This document shows, one piece after another, positions 1 through 10,400 of a stretch of 64,000 bases of DNA; within the stretch, counting starts at the first letter, position 1; every line of letters starts with the position of its first letter. The notes beneath the pieces were generated by a model. That model searched no databases, was not told the DNA's origin, and saw nothing but the letters and a program-made list of their open reading frames with translations. Origin of the DNA: Ichthyophis bannanicus. Lineage: Eukaryota > Chordata > Amphibia > Gymnophiona > Ichthyophiidae. The translations under genes and the position numbers were made by a program. The stretch spans positions 61,416,955 through 61,480,954 of the forward strand of contig CM066032.1 in the NCBI GenBank assembly GCA_033557465.1, read 5' to 3'.

Positions 1-420
1 GTCAACAAATATCTGGCCTATTGTCAAAAAGGTATTTTTGACTAGGATTGCTTGTACAAAGAGTAAACCCTGTATGTTATTTTGAACTGTGCTAGAACCG
101 ATAGGTTTAATAATCCAAGAACAGAATCATTTTTGGACGGACCTAATGTTGACAATCTGGTGAGTAATTTTGCTAGTAAGGTAGCAAATTTCCAGGATTC
201 AGGAGCAGATCAGGGTACCACCACCCCTTCCAGGGAGTGAGGGTGCTTGAAGATTCCTTTCAGAGATTTAGATTTAAGGTGCTATTTGCCACAGAGCCCA
301 TGGGAATAAAATGGGCCATGCAGCAGAAAGCATGTGCTAAGTGGATAGTCTGGATTGAAAAGCGAAATAGCAAGTTTTTAATAGACCATAAACAACCATA
401 TATGGACTCTTAATTACTTA
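1..420. other. Unassigned AT-rich sequence
   Basis: I see no long open frame, splice-bounded exon or repeat shared with other parts of the window. It is probably intron or decayed repeat. Confidence 0.4.
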
Positions 421-606
421 CTTTTTTTTTAGAGATCTGAGCTCAAAGTGAGTTACAATTCATGTACTATAATTATTTTTCTGCCCAAAGGGGCTTACAA
501 TGTAAGTTATACGTGAGAGAGTGGAGGATGAAATGACTTGCTCAAGGTCACAAGAAGCATCAGTGGGAGAAGCAAGATTTGAACCAGAATTTCTCTGCTG
601 CTTTAA
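421..606 (-). repeat. L2-type LINE 3'-tail repeat, left half
   Basis: A T-run is followed by sequence resembling other tail repeats in this window, including the ACTTGCTCAAGGTCACA block and a GATTTGAACC block, which recur in variant form at 28266-28554 and 63763-63960. The repeat is cut at 606 by DIRS-D and resumes at 13754: joining ...CTGCTTTAA to TCACTGGGTTACTC gives a continuous repeat. It is either a very short 5'-truncated LINE or a SINE using the same tail. Confidence 0.6.
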
Positions 607-790
607 ATAGAAATTACACTTACCTGGTAATTGTCGTTCCTTGAGTGACAACAGTTTAGTCCTCCACCTCTGGGTTGTGCACCTCTTCCTGCAGCTTGGA
701 GACTGGGCATGTCAAAGTCGTGACATCACTGGATATAGCCTGCTGGTATTTCCCATCAGCCTCCAGTGTACTATTGACAAAGCAAACTCA
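607..790 (-). repeat. DIRS-D YR-side inverted terminal repeat
   Basis: Begins ATAGAAATTACACTTACC. From about 650 to 770 it is the reverse complement of 13600-13735 with few mismatches. Confidence 0.8.
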
Positions 791-1100
791 AAGGAACAAC
801 AAATAAGTAACTATACCATAACTTTAAATAACTCCCCATTCCTCAACCTGAGGAACCTTTTTAACCGTATCCGTCTTATATTTTCTTTTCTTTTTTTTTT
901 AACTTTACATTCACGTCCCCCCTATGCAAACACGTTTCCTATACCATCCCCTCATTTAAATAAGAGAGAAGGAAGAAACAACAGAGAGGGATACTCACTG
1001 CAATCTAGAAACCGAAAGGATCTGTCTACTCCTTGAGATTGATGCTCCACTCCGCCTGAAAATAAACTCTGAAGAAATCACACCCCTGGGCGGGAATGAG

Positions 1101-1194
1101 GACTAAACTGTCATCACTCAAGGAAAGACAATTACCAGGTAAGTGTAATTTCTATTTCCTTATCGTTCCTCCAGTTTAGTCCTCCACCTCTGGG
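1101..1194 (-). repeat. DIRS-D internal complementary region (ICR)
   Basis: The centre reads AATTTCTAT then TTCCTTATCG, which are the complements of the two element ends put end to end. In DIRS elements the ICR is thought to template joining of the ends into a circle. It lies just downstream of the recombinase reading frame, as in the other copies. Confidence 0.8.
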
Positions 1195-1199
1195 ATGTA

Positions 1200-1460
1200 A
1201 CAGAGCAGTAATCATTGGGAGGGACCTATCCAGCCAACTCACCACACCGTCGACCCAGAACAGACATCCTTTACTGCCAAAACAATTAGGCAGTAGTGGT
1301 TACTGAGGAAATGAAGAGACGACCTGGAAGCTGCTCTACCAATCCCCCCTGGTGGAATGACACAGTGATCCACCCATGAAGCTGCTTGCGCCCTGGCAGC
1401 AAGAGTCAGAAAGCCCCCCGGAATCATACAACCTCGCCACCAGAAAGCTGAGGCAACCAC
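1200..1460 (-). pseudogene. DIRS-D tyrosine recombinase, C-terminal remnant
   Basis: The minus-strand translation contains RAQAASW and SNHYCLIV, which match the region around the second catalytic arginine and the nucleophilic tyrosine of the DIRS-B2 and DIRS-B recombinases (TRAQAASWA and NRHYRLD in B2). The upstream catalytic arginine box is not seen in an open frame. The enzyme would join circular cDNA to target DNA. It is clearly dead here: only about 70 codons remain open and the rest of the gene towards 2798 is broken by indels. Confidence 0.65.
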
Positions 1461-2798
1461 TCCCTTAACTCAGTGCGAAATGGCTGCCTTCGCTGCTGCT
1501 TCCCCTTTGCGGGGACCTCCAACCAACACACAAAAACAAAGAAACGAACACCGGACCCTGCATTTTATGTTTCCTATCGGCGTAAGCTACGAATAAAAAC
1601 CTCACCTTCCAGAAAAACAGAGAACTGGAAGAGAAACCAATAGGCTCAGGAGAAAAATCAGATACCACCTTTTGGAAGGACAACAGGACTGGTCGCAAAC
1701 ACCACCCTCTATCCAGAAAGGGTGAAAACGGCTCATTACATGACAACGCCTGAAACTGCGAAACTCATCGCGCCGAACAAAGAGCTATCAAAGCCACTGT
1801 CTATAACAGCAAATCCTTTACCGACGCCTGGAGTAAAGAATCAAAGGGCTCTTTAGTTAACGCCTCTAAGGCCCAATCGGGATCCCCCGGCGGCACCCAA
1901 ACTCTCCTTGAGGAGCGCAGTCGGGTCCCAACTTAAGGAAATGCTACACATCGATCCGAACACCTAGCGCTATTCCCTCCACAGAACCTCTACAGCCGGA
2001 AACAGTCGCCCGCTAGACCCTCTAAGGAACTGGCCGTTAGTTCCTTCAGACACTGTCCTGCAGAGAACTCAGACCAAGGAGACAGACACCTTTGTCGTCC
2101 GGACTTGCCGCCGTGAACAGCAGCCTTCAAAAAGGCGCTAAGCACGGACCTATGTACCAGAAGCAGCCTGCCTCCTTGCTCTCAACAAGGTGGTGAAGAC
2201 TGCTGCAGAATAACCCTTCTTCTTCAGCCCCGCCCATTAAAAAGCCAAACCGTAGGCGGGCACTGATCCACCTGAGACATTCGTCGCGGACCTAGCCGCA
2301 GCAGAACGTCCGCTACCGGCAAGTTCTAGGAAAAGCCTGTCGAGTAGGCGAATGAGATCAGCCTAGTACGGCCATCTCGTCCAACCGGGCGCTACCAAGA
2401 GTACCTTTCCCCGAAAGCCTCGATACGCCAACTAGTTGCCCTATGAGAGCCCATGGGGAAAGGACAAGACAAAGACTTAACTGGGAGCTTACTGAGCCTC
2501 GACTTGGACGAACCATCAGCCGCCCCATTCCTCCACCAGAAAGACCTCCGGGTGAACCCCAAGGAAGCCAATAATATTAGCTAGCGTTCAAATTAAGCCA
2601 TAATGCATATTTGCCACATAAAGCAAATCAGGCTCTAGTTGATTCAACTCCCTGATCCTTTCCTGTTCCAAGCGAGTAGACTGCCGTAAACACTACGACC
2701 ACTTGAAGCATGCTCTCGCCTCCCCAGGCTCCACAAATGGGAGCTTGTAAGGACAGAGCATTGCCCCCAACGATCGCTTCAGCGAACCATCTACTTTC
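1461..2798 (-). other. Decayed DIRS-D interior
   Basis: By position between the recombinase remnant and the ERV this should be the former YR/RT region. I find no long open frame or reliable motif. It ends at the ERV target duplication CTTTC (2794-2798). Confidence 0.5.
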
Positions 2799-3252
2799 TG
2801 TTAGGGAAATCAGAATCTTATATATATGTCCTTTGTAATAATAATGCTTAGTTTAAGTGCATATACAAGAGGCCTGCACAAGAGAAATTAGAATCTTATA
2901 GAAATCAGAATCCTATGTGTGTGCCCTTTGTACATTCTGGTGGGTTGGAAAAAGGAATGTGCTGTGTAAGCTAAACTAATTGTTCTACTCAAGGATGACT
3001 TGTTTTTGCATTAGTTACTGATAAACTATAGTGGGCCCCCAGAAGATGGGTGGATGACGTATGACTATGTCTCTGATAATGTATAAAAGTACTGACAATC
3101 CCTCCACCCTTTGGAATAAACTTGCATACTGTCCTTCTGTGTGGTCTGTGTGTTTATTCCCCTGGATTCCAGCCAGCCGGAACAGCACACCGCAGATGAA
3201 GGGTTCGGGATTTCCTGGCCTGGAGTGACCAATAACACGCAGACCCATTACA
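2799..3252 (+). repeat. 5' LTR of the ERV
   Basis: Starts TGTTAGGG and ends CCCATTACA. It contains a TATA-like box TATAAAA (3082-3088) and an AATAAA signal (3115-3120) only 33 bp later, so the R region would be short or the AATAAA lies close to the cap site. It sits in the opposite orientation to DIRS-D and to the UNC13 exon. Confidence 0.9.
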
Positions 3253-3254
3253 TT

Positions 3255-3274
3255 TGGTGTCAGAAGTGGGATTC
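3255..3274 (+). promoter_or_regulatory. ERV primer-binding site, tRNA-Leu type
   Basis: TGGTGTCAGAAGTGGGATTC lies two bases after the 5' LTR. It complements the 3' end (including CCA) of vertebrate tRNA-Leu(CAA) over 20 bases, as I recall that tRNA. The match should be confirmed against a tRNA set. Confidence 0.75.
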
Positions 3275-6200
3275 TCCCGCTGGCCAAGGATCCCTGTGCT
3301 TTGGTAGCACGGTTTAAATTAGAACTGGTATTCTCCCTTTGGTTGGGAGGATCCCTGTGCTTTGGTAGCACGGTTTAAATTAAAACTGGTATTCTCCCTT
3401 TGGTTGGGAGTGTCCCTACTGCTTTGGTAGCATGGTTAAATGGTAATTAAATGGTAATTAAGACTTTCTTGTTCCCTGGGCGGGAATCGGTGGGAAAGCT
3501 AGATTTTTTTTTCTTTCTCATCTGCGGCTGCTGTGCAGGCTGTGTGCTTGTGTGTCTGGCCAGCCGTGTGCTTGTTGTGAATTAATTAGAGGATGGGGGG
3601 GTCCCAAGGTGAGGGGACCACTCCAGAATCCGCGTGAATGTATGTTCTGCTATATGTTGTGATAAGTTTTAAAACTGCAGCTAAAAAACAGCCATTCTAC
3701 ATAAATTGTCAGTGTAAGTTACAGGATTCTGCTGAATCAGTCTGTTAGCAAGTTTACTGTGCTTAGTTTATCTCTGTGCCTATACGACACCCCTCTCCCC
3801 CCTCCCCCTCTCTAGCAAAGGTAAAACTGATGATTCAGAGTCCCTGGACTGTAAGTGACAAGTGGTGTTTGTTTATTCTTCCATTGCTCCGCTCTTCCCC
3901 TCCCTCCCCCTCCCTCCCCCTCCCTTTCTGTTCTTTGTGTTCAAAGGCTACGGACAGGCAGACAGAATAGAAACTTAAAGTTAACCGGCATACTAAAACG
4001 TAAATTATTATTTGTTTGCAGAGTGTCTAGTTATTGCCAAGACAAGCTAAATTTAAAAAAATAAAATAAATTTTTTTTTACTTTTGTACTTAACAACGGT
4101 ATAACTGTCACTGAAATATGTAAAAGGGTGTGTCTGTATTTAGACACCCATTGCTATAGCAATGTACTGAATAATGAAATACTAAAAGAGCTCTTAATCT
4201 GCTTCACAATATCCCTCCCCGAGTCTCATTGGCCAGCTTGGCTAAAGGTGAATTGGCCACAGGTAAAGGTGTAAATAACAGCTGGGGCTCACTGGGATTT
4301 TCCCACAGTGGAGTGACTCCTGCTGAGTGGGGGTGCGAAGACGCGTCCTGTTGATTTCAACAGTCTCACCTCTTTCTCTGCAGAGAGGTCTCTTTACTAG
4401 CTGGTAATGATCCTAGGTGACTAGAGGTATTGTGAATCGGACAGACAGTGAATTAAAAGCAGGCACTGCAGTACATTCTGTGCACAGACTGAGGTAAGGA
4501 AAAGTGGGACTTTGGTATTTACCTTGGTGGTTTCTATATTCTATTGGGAACTGAGACTGATTGAGTGAGTGAGATGTATAATGTAAATAGTGGAGGAATT
4601 TGGGGAGTGGGGTGTGCTCCAAATACCACGAGGGTCTAGTTCATTATGCAGGGCGAAATTTCTTAAGAAAGCACTTGTAAGCTTTGATTTGTCTCTTGTT
4701 TAAATAAGAACTGATACAGAAGTTTCCCAAATAATTAACTCCTTTGTGTCCTTCCCAACAAGCTGAAAAAAAATATATATATATGTTTTGTTTACAGTAA
4801 ATATTGTTTTTCCTTTATTGCTGGTTGGTGCAGGATTTAAGGAATTTGAATAAGATTGTCCAGACCTAGCAATGGATACTTTCCTTTGAAAACCTTATTT
4901 CAAAAAGAAACCCCCTGATTTGTATATTTATGCTTTTGGTTAAAAATATTGAGCTAAATTTTGTACGAACACAAATAGTTTAGTATTGTAGCTTTTAGGT
5001 ATATGTTTGAGGCTGCTCCCTAGGCACTATGTAGATGATCTTTAAAGTTGGGGCAGGAGAAATCAGTTGTGATAGAAGCCATTCACAATCTGCTGTATTT
5101 CTTGGGATAGAAAGGATTCATGGTGTCCTAGAGAAAAAAATTAGGTTAGGGCTATCCCTTCCCCCTACAGCATCAGAAACGAAACTAGAAACTTAACAAA
5201 GAGAACAAAGAAGAGAGAGGGAAAGGGGGCAGCCCCTCCCGTGGGCTACAGAAGGCACAAATCCTGAGCCAGTAATTAAAAGACTGCAACTTGAAAAAAT
5301 GATTTGAATCCATGTTATGTGTTTGGTCTTTGTTTGTGTATGCTATTGAGTAAACTTAAAGAGTTAAAAAAAAAAAACAATGATTTTTATATTTTGTGGC
5401 AAGCACCTCAGAGATCATAATTATTGTTCATATATTACAAAACACATAGAGTTGTAACTATAGGAATTTAATAGCAATCACAATTAGTGACAATTCTCAA
5501 GCAACTTTTAATTTTTAAACTCAGTATTTAGGACTTTTCTCTCTCTTGTTTAGCTATCTGCATTTGCCTGCAGGAATCTAGACACATTGACAGACCTGCT
5601 GTTTACTTTACTTTGCTGTGTTTGAGATAACATCAAGGTTGAACTGTTACTCTAAGTAGATTGCTTTAACATAATTTCATTGTTTCAGATCAGTTTGATA
5701 CCAGTCTCAGGTATTATGTATAAGGTTTTAATTTAAATGTGAAAAGTACATTTTGGTTATTAACTGTAAAGATGTTCTGTCTGAGAGCAGTAATTAGTAC
5801 CGACAAAATAAAAACATTGACAGTTGTCAGAACTACTCAGTAAGGGTTTATTAGTGCCATGCTAGAGAGAGGCAGATAAAAGGAAGAGAATACCTGATTG
5901 CTTATACACTAACAAAACTGCTTCATTGAAGTCACTTAAATAGATGTTGTTTAATGTATTTTGGCTCATTCTTTTAAAATATTTAGTGTTTTCTGCACAA
6001 ATGTTTCCTGTTTTGCAAACAAATCTTTTTCTCAACTTGCAAATACAAGTAATACTTCTGCATGATATGCCATCTTTTACATTTTAATCTGCAGACAGTA
6101 TATGCTGTTTTGACATTAACTGCCTTGATCAACTGTATTCACTTTTCTGATACTACAATGATACCTTAAAATGATTTTAGTAAGACTTGTCTATTCCATG

Positions 6201-6903
6201 TTACTGTATTACTTTAAACATATTAAAAAAAAGAGTATTTGCATTCCAGATATCCATCAACCTTTTTATGACAAAGTATCAGTTTCATGCTTGTTTTTGA
6301 ACTGTAAGATTCAAGGTAATTACTTTACCTTGTTAAGCTCTGTGTTGATGACTGATGAACAGGACAGTAACATCACAGTTTTATTTATTACAATATTGGA
6401 TTTTAGGATAAATTCACCTGTTTTTCTGTATTTGAATTTTATGTGTTAGTGTCCAGTGAAAAAGTGTACCTTGTTCTAAAAGTTTTTATTTCAGTTTCAA
6501 TACAGTTGCAGAGAAAATAGATATATGTTGCAGCACTGTGAGATATTAATTTTTCTTTAGTTTACACACTTGCACTTTATGTTACCAAAATACTTGTCGT
6601 AGCAGTACATTATGTAGAGGTTCAGTACACATAGAAATTATAGAATTTTGGAAAGAGGCTGATCTGAAATTGCTCTGTTCCCAAGCATATAGATCTTATT
6701 TAATGGAAAGATGGAGCTTAGTTACCAGGAAATATGAGAATATTCGTAAAGTTAGTAGACAAATAAAACAATAACATTAACTTGAGTTGATTGGATAAAC
6801 AAAATTTTAATTGTTAGCAACGATCTAGAAAAAAAAAAAAAAAGATAAGAGAGAGAGAGAGAGACAGAAGGTGAGGCTACAGCCTTGGAAAAGGCAATAA
6901 ACA
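3275..6903 (+). other. ERV leader and former gag region, noncoding
   Basis: AT-rich sequence with no long open frame. Pyrimidine-rich runs at 3790-3930 and short poly-A runs are present. No matrix or capsid motif is recognisable. It may include unrelated inserted sequence. Confidence 0.5.
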
Positions 6904-7020
6904 TGCTGCTCCGAGTGTGATGATCTGGGCCACCGGAATTCTGATTGCTTTAAGACTCCTCGAGGACCCCACCCACAAGGCCTGAAGAACATGAACCATG
7001 CATATTTATGCCTCTGAAGA
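6904..7020 (+). pseudogene. ERV gag nucleocapsid remnant with a zinc knuckle
   Basis: The frame 6907-6948 encodes CSECDDLGHRNSDC, a perfect CX2CX4HX4C retroviral zinc knuckle, which in the Gag nucleocapsid binds genomic RNA. A stop lies at 6898-6900 just upstream and the frame ends near 7019, so only this module survives. No second knuckle is visible. It fixes the plus orientation of the interior and shows that the element descends from a coding retrovirus. Confidence 0.65.
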
Positions 7021-8328
7021 GACATGACTAGGCAAGGGGGGGAATAGGCCAAGAAGAACCCGAGGAAACATCGACCTGAGGCCCAACCACAAATGCCTTG
7101 AACCTTCTTAGGCCTCTCATCTCAAAAGGATCTCTTGAACACAATGATTAGTGAGTAACCTCCACAGATCCTTGTGGGCACTGTGATTATAGGATCAGTC
7201 CTCAAATATTTTTAAGTTTCCACAGCACTCTCACCGGGAACCAGGTATAAGATAGACTTTAGTCACACCTGAGAGATTATGTGGCTGTTCTGTTAGAAGC
7301 CATACTCCTTCCTATTGGGATTGATTTTATAAAATGCCGTGAAGCACTAGTCTATATTGTAAGGACTTTATCTATATTTTGTTTAGGCAGTTGCTAATTA
7401 GAATGAGCACTATTTGCTCATATTGTTAAAAGGATCTACATTTATATTTTATATATACCTTTTGTTTACAAAAATTCTAAGTTTCTAACAATTGTTTGAT
7501 GTTCTTAGCAGCCTTGCCAAATAAGGATACACTAGTATGGTATAAAAAAGACAGAAGGACCTAGCATGTAGTTTGATGGAATGATGTAAGTGGAAAAAAA
7601 AGTGGTGTTGAGAGGAGTGTGATGGAATATTCATGTTGGAAAAGAGAACTTAGATTAACATTATATAATGGTGAGGGTAAATTGAAATGTGAAATGATGT
7701 ATCCGATGTATCCATCTAGAAAGAAAACTGACAATGAACAATATTTGATTATGCCATTCCGCATTAACTCCAATTTTGAAAGTCATCTAGCTCAGAGATA
7801 TACCCAATAATTGGAAATAGATACTTGGAGATAGGCTGAGTGCACTTTTCATCCTAATGAGCTTTGGGGAGACCCACACTGGCCATGTGGTGCTTTTCAG
7901 ATGCTTTTATCCCTTTTGGCCTCTATGTGTCCTGGCCCGACACATGAAGCTAAAGGAGGAAAGTTACTTACACAAAATTTTACAAATTGGTATAATTCTA
8001 AAAATTGTGAAAAATTTGAGGAAGTGTGGGCATCTTGTCAAAATTGAGTTGCTTAGGATTGGCTGTTGTATGCAAGCAGCAATCCACGAAGGGGGGAACC
8101 TCCGAAACCTTAAAAAACTTTGTAAAGACACTAAACTGTCTTGCCTTTGACTCTGTTCAATAAACAACCAACCAAACAAATTGCCCTAAGGGAGTAGACT
8201 GAACTTTTTCTCCCTCTGAACTGTTATATGGAAGACTGCTTATTGTTTTATACTTCTGAGCCTCACATTTGATCTCTTGTATTTCCTAGCAGCAGAGGCA
8301 ACTCTCTTCCCTCCATAGGTATGCTCAG

Positions 8329-8500
8329 CAGGTCCAGTCCTTTCTGCTGGATGACTCAGCTCTTTTCTTTCAATCCGGAGACTGGATTTTGGTAAAGACA
8401 TACTACCAGCACATAGTACAAGCCCCTTTTCCAGTATGGGACCGTTCCAAGTTCTTCTGATAACATCGATTACAGTGACGGTGGCGGCTAAAAGATCCTG
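8329..8500 (+). pseudogene. ERV integrase C-terminal remnant
   Basis: One frame reads QSGDWILVKTY and, after a frameshift near 8433, a second frame reads GPFQVLLITSITVTVAA. Both fit the SH3-like C-terminal domain of gammaretrovirus-type integrases, which binds DNA (PGDWV...GPFQVLL-like pattern). The catalytic D,D-35-E core is not present, so no enzyme can be made. It lies at the expected place between gag and env. Confidence 0.55.
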
Positions 8501-9267
8501 AAGCCATTGCCCTCGCTGGAAACATTCTCCATATACAGATCAGGCTTCAGGACCAGGATGAGAAGTAGCTGATGCCGGGGCAGCCAAGGCCCTAGCAACT
8601 GGAGAGGAGAGGAGAAGACTCCTGAAGAAAGGCAGCTTTCGGCCTAGAGGTACCGAACCAACATATCCCTTCAAGGTTGGTGACAGGTCAGAGCACCTCA
8701 AAAGCACGGTACCTTAGACCCGCTCTACGGACCTCCCAACTACAGTGATCGCTATCACATGGTCAGCAATCCTGTGTGACCCCTCCCCTTTGTGGATCCA
8801 TGCGTCAAGATTCAAGCGTGTATCGTCTCCACTGACATCTTCGGTTCCAGCCTCCTGACCATCACGCACAAGACTGTGTTGACTCCTCCTACCACTCATG
8901 AGGTGCCTCCTTCAGCCCATTTTGGGAACTGTTAATACGGCAATACTACTTGCCCAGACTGCCTTACTTTTTTGTGTGCGCAGCTCGCTACAAATTGAAG
9001 CTTTTCTCTCAACATGTTTCATTACTGTACCTTCTAATCTGTGTGAAATACAGAAGTTTACTGTACTTGACAATTTAAACTGCACCCAGCCCCATGTTTC
9101 TTTTTCTACTTTCTTGTATAACATTGGTGTTACTCACCCCTCTTTGGGATATGACTAGGTCCCTTGCTCATTGTAAGGATTGTTTTATTGTTTCTGCTTT
9201 TAGCCTGTCTAATACTGCTCTATACTGTTCTTCAACTACAGGGAAGTTTCTCATGATTACTCTCTGA

Positions 9268-9430
9268 TGTATTTTCCTTTGGGGTGGTCTCAAAGGACTG
9301 CTTATTGCCCTATTGAGCGGTTTTATAATTCTTGTTCTTTTTTGTTGTATATTCATTTGTTCTTGGCTGTTGTCGCAAGGCTCTACAAAGCTCTACTACC
9401 TTTATGTATTCCTATACTCCTGCTTTTATG
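9268..9430 (+). pseudogene. Possible ERV envelope membrane-anchor remnant
   Basis: After a stop at 9265-9267 the frame encodes an aromatic/glycine start (WGGLKG) followed by about 22 hydrophobic residues and a cysteine-rich end, then a stop. A membrane anchor with a cysteine-rich tail just before the polypurine tract is where a retroviral Env TM would end. A short open frame at about 9052-9158 may be another Env piece. The assignment rests on position and hydrophobicity only. Confidence 0.4.
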
Positions 9431-9539
9431 GTGGCTGATGTACCTGAGCTGCCGCATACAGATGTTCCATTAATAATGTCTGTTTAGTTATTTTATAGTA
9501 GATTGTTAGGCTGTTCTTATAGTGGGCCTATGCAGGCCC

Positions 9540-9550
9540 AAAGGGGGGAT
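9540..9550 (+). promoter_or_regulatory. ERV polypurine tract
   Basis: AAAGGGGGGAT directly precedes the 3' LTR, as needed to prime plus-strand DNA synthesis. Confidence 0.8.
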
Positions 9551-10004
9551 TGTTAGGGAAATCAGAATCTTATATATATGTCCTTTGTAATAATAATGCT
9601 TAGTTTAAGTGCATATACAAGAGGCCTGCACAAGAGAAATTAGAATCTTATAGAAATCAGAATCCTATGTGTGTGCCCTTTGTACATTCTGGTGGGTTGG
9701 AAAAAGGAATGTGCTGTGTAAGCTAAACTGATTGTTCTACTCAAGGATGACTTGTTTTTGCATTAGTTACTGATAAACTATAGTGGGCCCCCAGAAGATG
9801 GGTGGATGACGTATGACTATGTCTCTGATAATGTATAAAAGTACTGACAATCCCTCCACCCTTTGGAATAAACTTGCATACTGTCCTTCTGTGTGGTCTG
9901 TGTGTTTATTCCCCTGGATTCCAGCCAGCCGGAACAGCACACCGCAGATGAAGGGTTCGGGATTTCCTGGCCTGGAGTGACCAATAACACGCAGACCCAT
10001 TACA
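9551..10004 (+). repeat. 3' LTR of the ERV
   Basis: Same length as the 5' LTR (454 bp). By eye it differs only at one base (AAACTGATTG versus AAACTAATTG). It is followed by the target duplication CTTTC. Confidence 0.9.
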
Positions 10005-10218
10005 CTTTCCTATCTTGCGTTAAAGAAGATTGCTAGGGCTCTTTTCCATACAGTGCGTCCACACCGCCTGGTAGTGCAAGGTATGCATCCACCCACGAAG
10101 TACCCAGGCCTGCCCCTGCTTAGCCTCAAAATGTCAATCAAGTACAGGCGAATTCAGGACAGCTGAATACTTTTTTTTTTTTTTTTTTACAAAAACATCT
10201 CTTAACCAAAAATTCCTT

Positions 10219-10400
10219 CAGCATATTTATTTTATTTATTTATTTTATTTACATTCTTTTATATACCGCGCTATTCTGCATCAGTGCGGTTTACATTGAA
10301 CAAAATGAAATTACATTGAACAGGGCATTATAACTTGGAGATAACTATTTTACAGGGAACAAGAGACGCTCTTTCCGTGCCAACAATATGAAGTAGAAAG
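10219..10400 (-). repeat. L2-type LINE 3' tail inserted in DIRS-D
   Basis: A TTTATT-rich start is followed by TATACCGCGC ... GTGCGGTTTACATT, the conserved hairpin-forming tail that also ends the coding L2 copies at 41122 and 48629. No RT sequence is attached. Confidence 0.7.

Larger units (their letters stand above)
2799..10004 (+). mobile_element. Endogenous retrovirus, nearly identical LTRs, no intact genes
   Basis: Two 454-bp direct LTRs bound a 6.3-kb interior, and the unit is flanked by the 5-bp duplication CTTTC (2794-2798 and 10005-10009). A primer-binding site follows the 5' LTR and a polypurine tract precedes the 3' LTR. Coding remnants are in retroviral order: a Gag-type zinc knuckle (6907-6948), an integrase C-terminal piece (8329-8500) and an Env-like membrane segment (about 9268-9430). 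Only about 1.4 kb separates the zinc knuckle from the integrase end, so most of pol is deleted. The integrase piece looks gamma/epsilon-like. By eye I find one mismatch between LTRs, near 2971/9730. Confidence 0.9.

Noticed and set aside
3015..3371. Protein-coding frame in the LTR and its twin at 9767-10000
   Set aside because: The frame is antisense within the LTR and recurs only because the LTR is duplicated.
7857..8150. Intact ERV gene
   Set aside because: A 97-codon frame without a retroviral motif; the region has lost most of pol.
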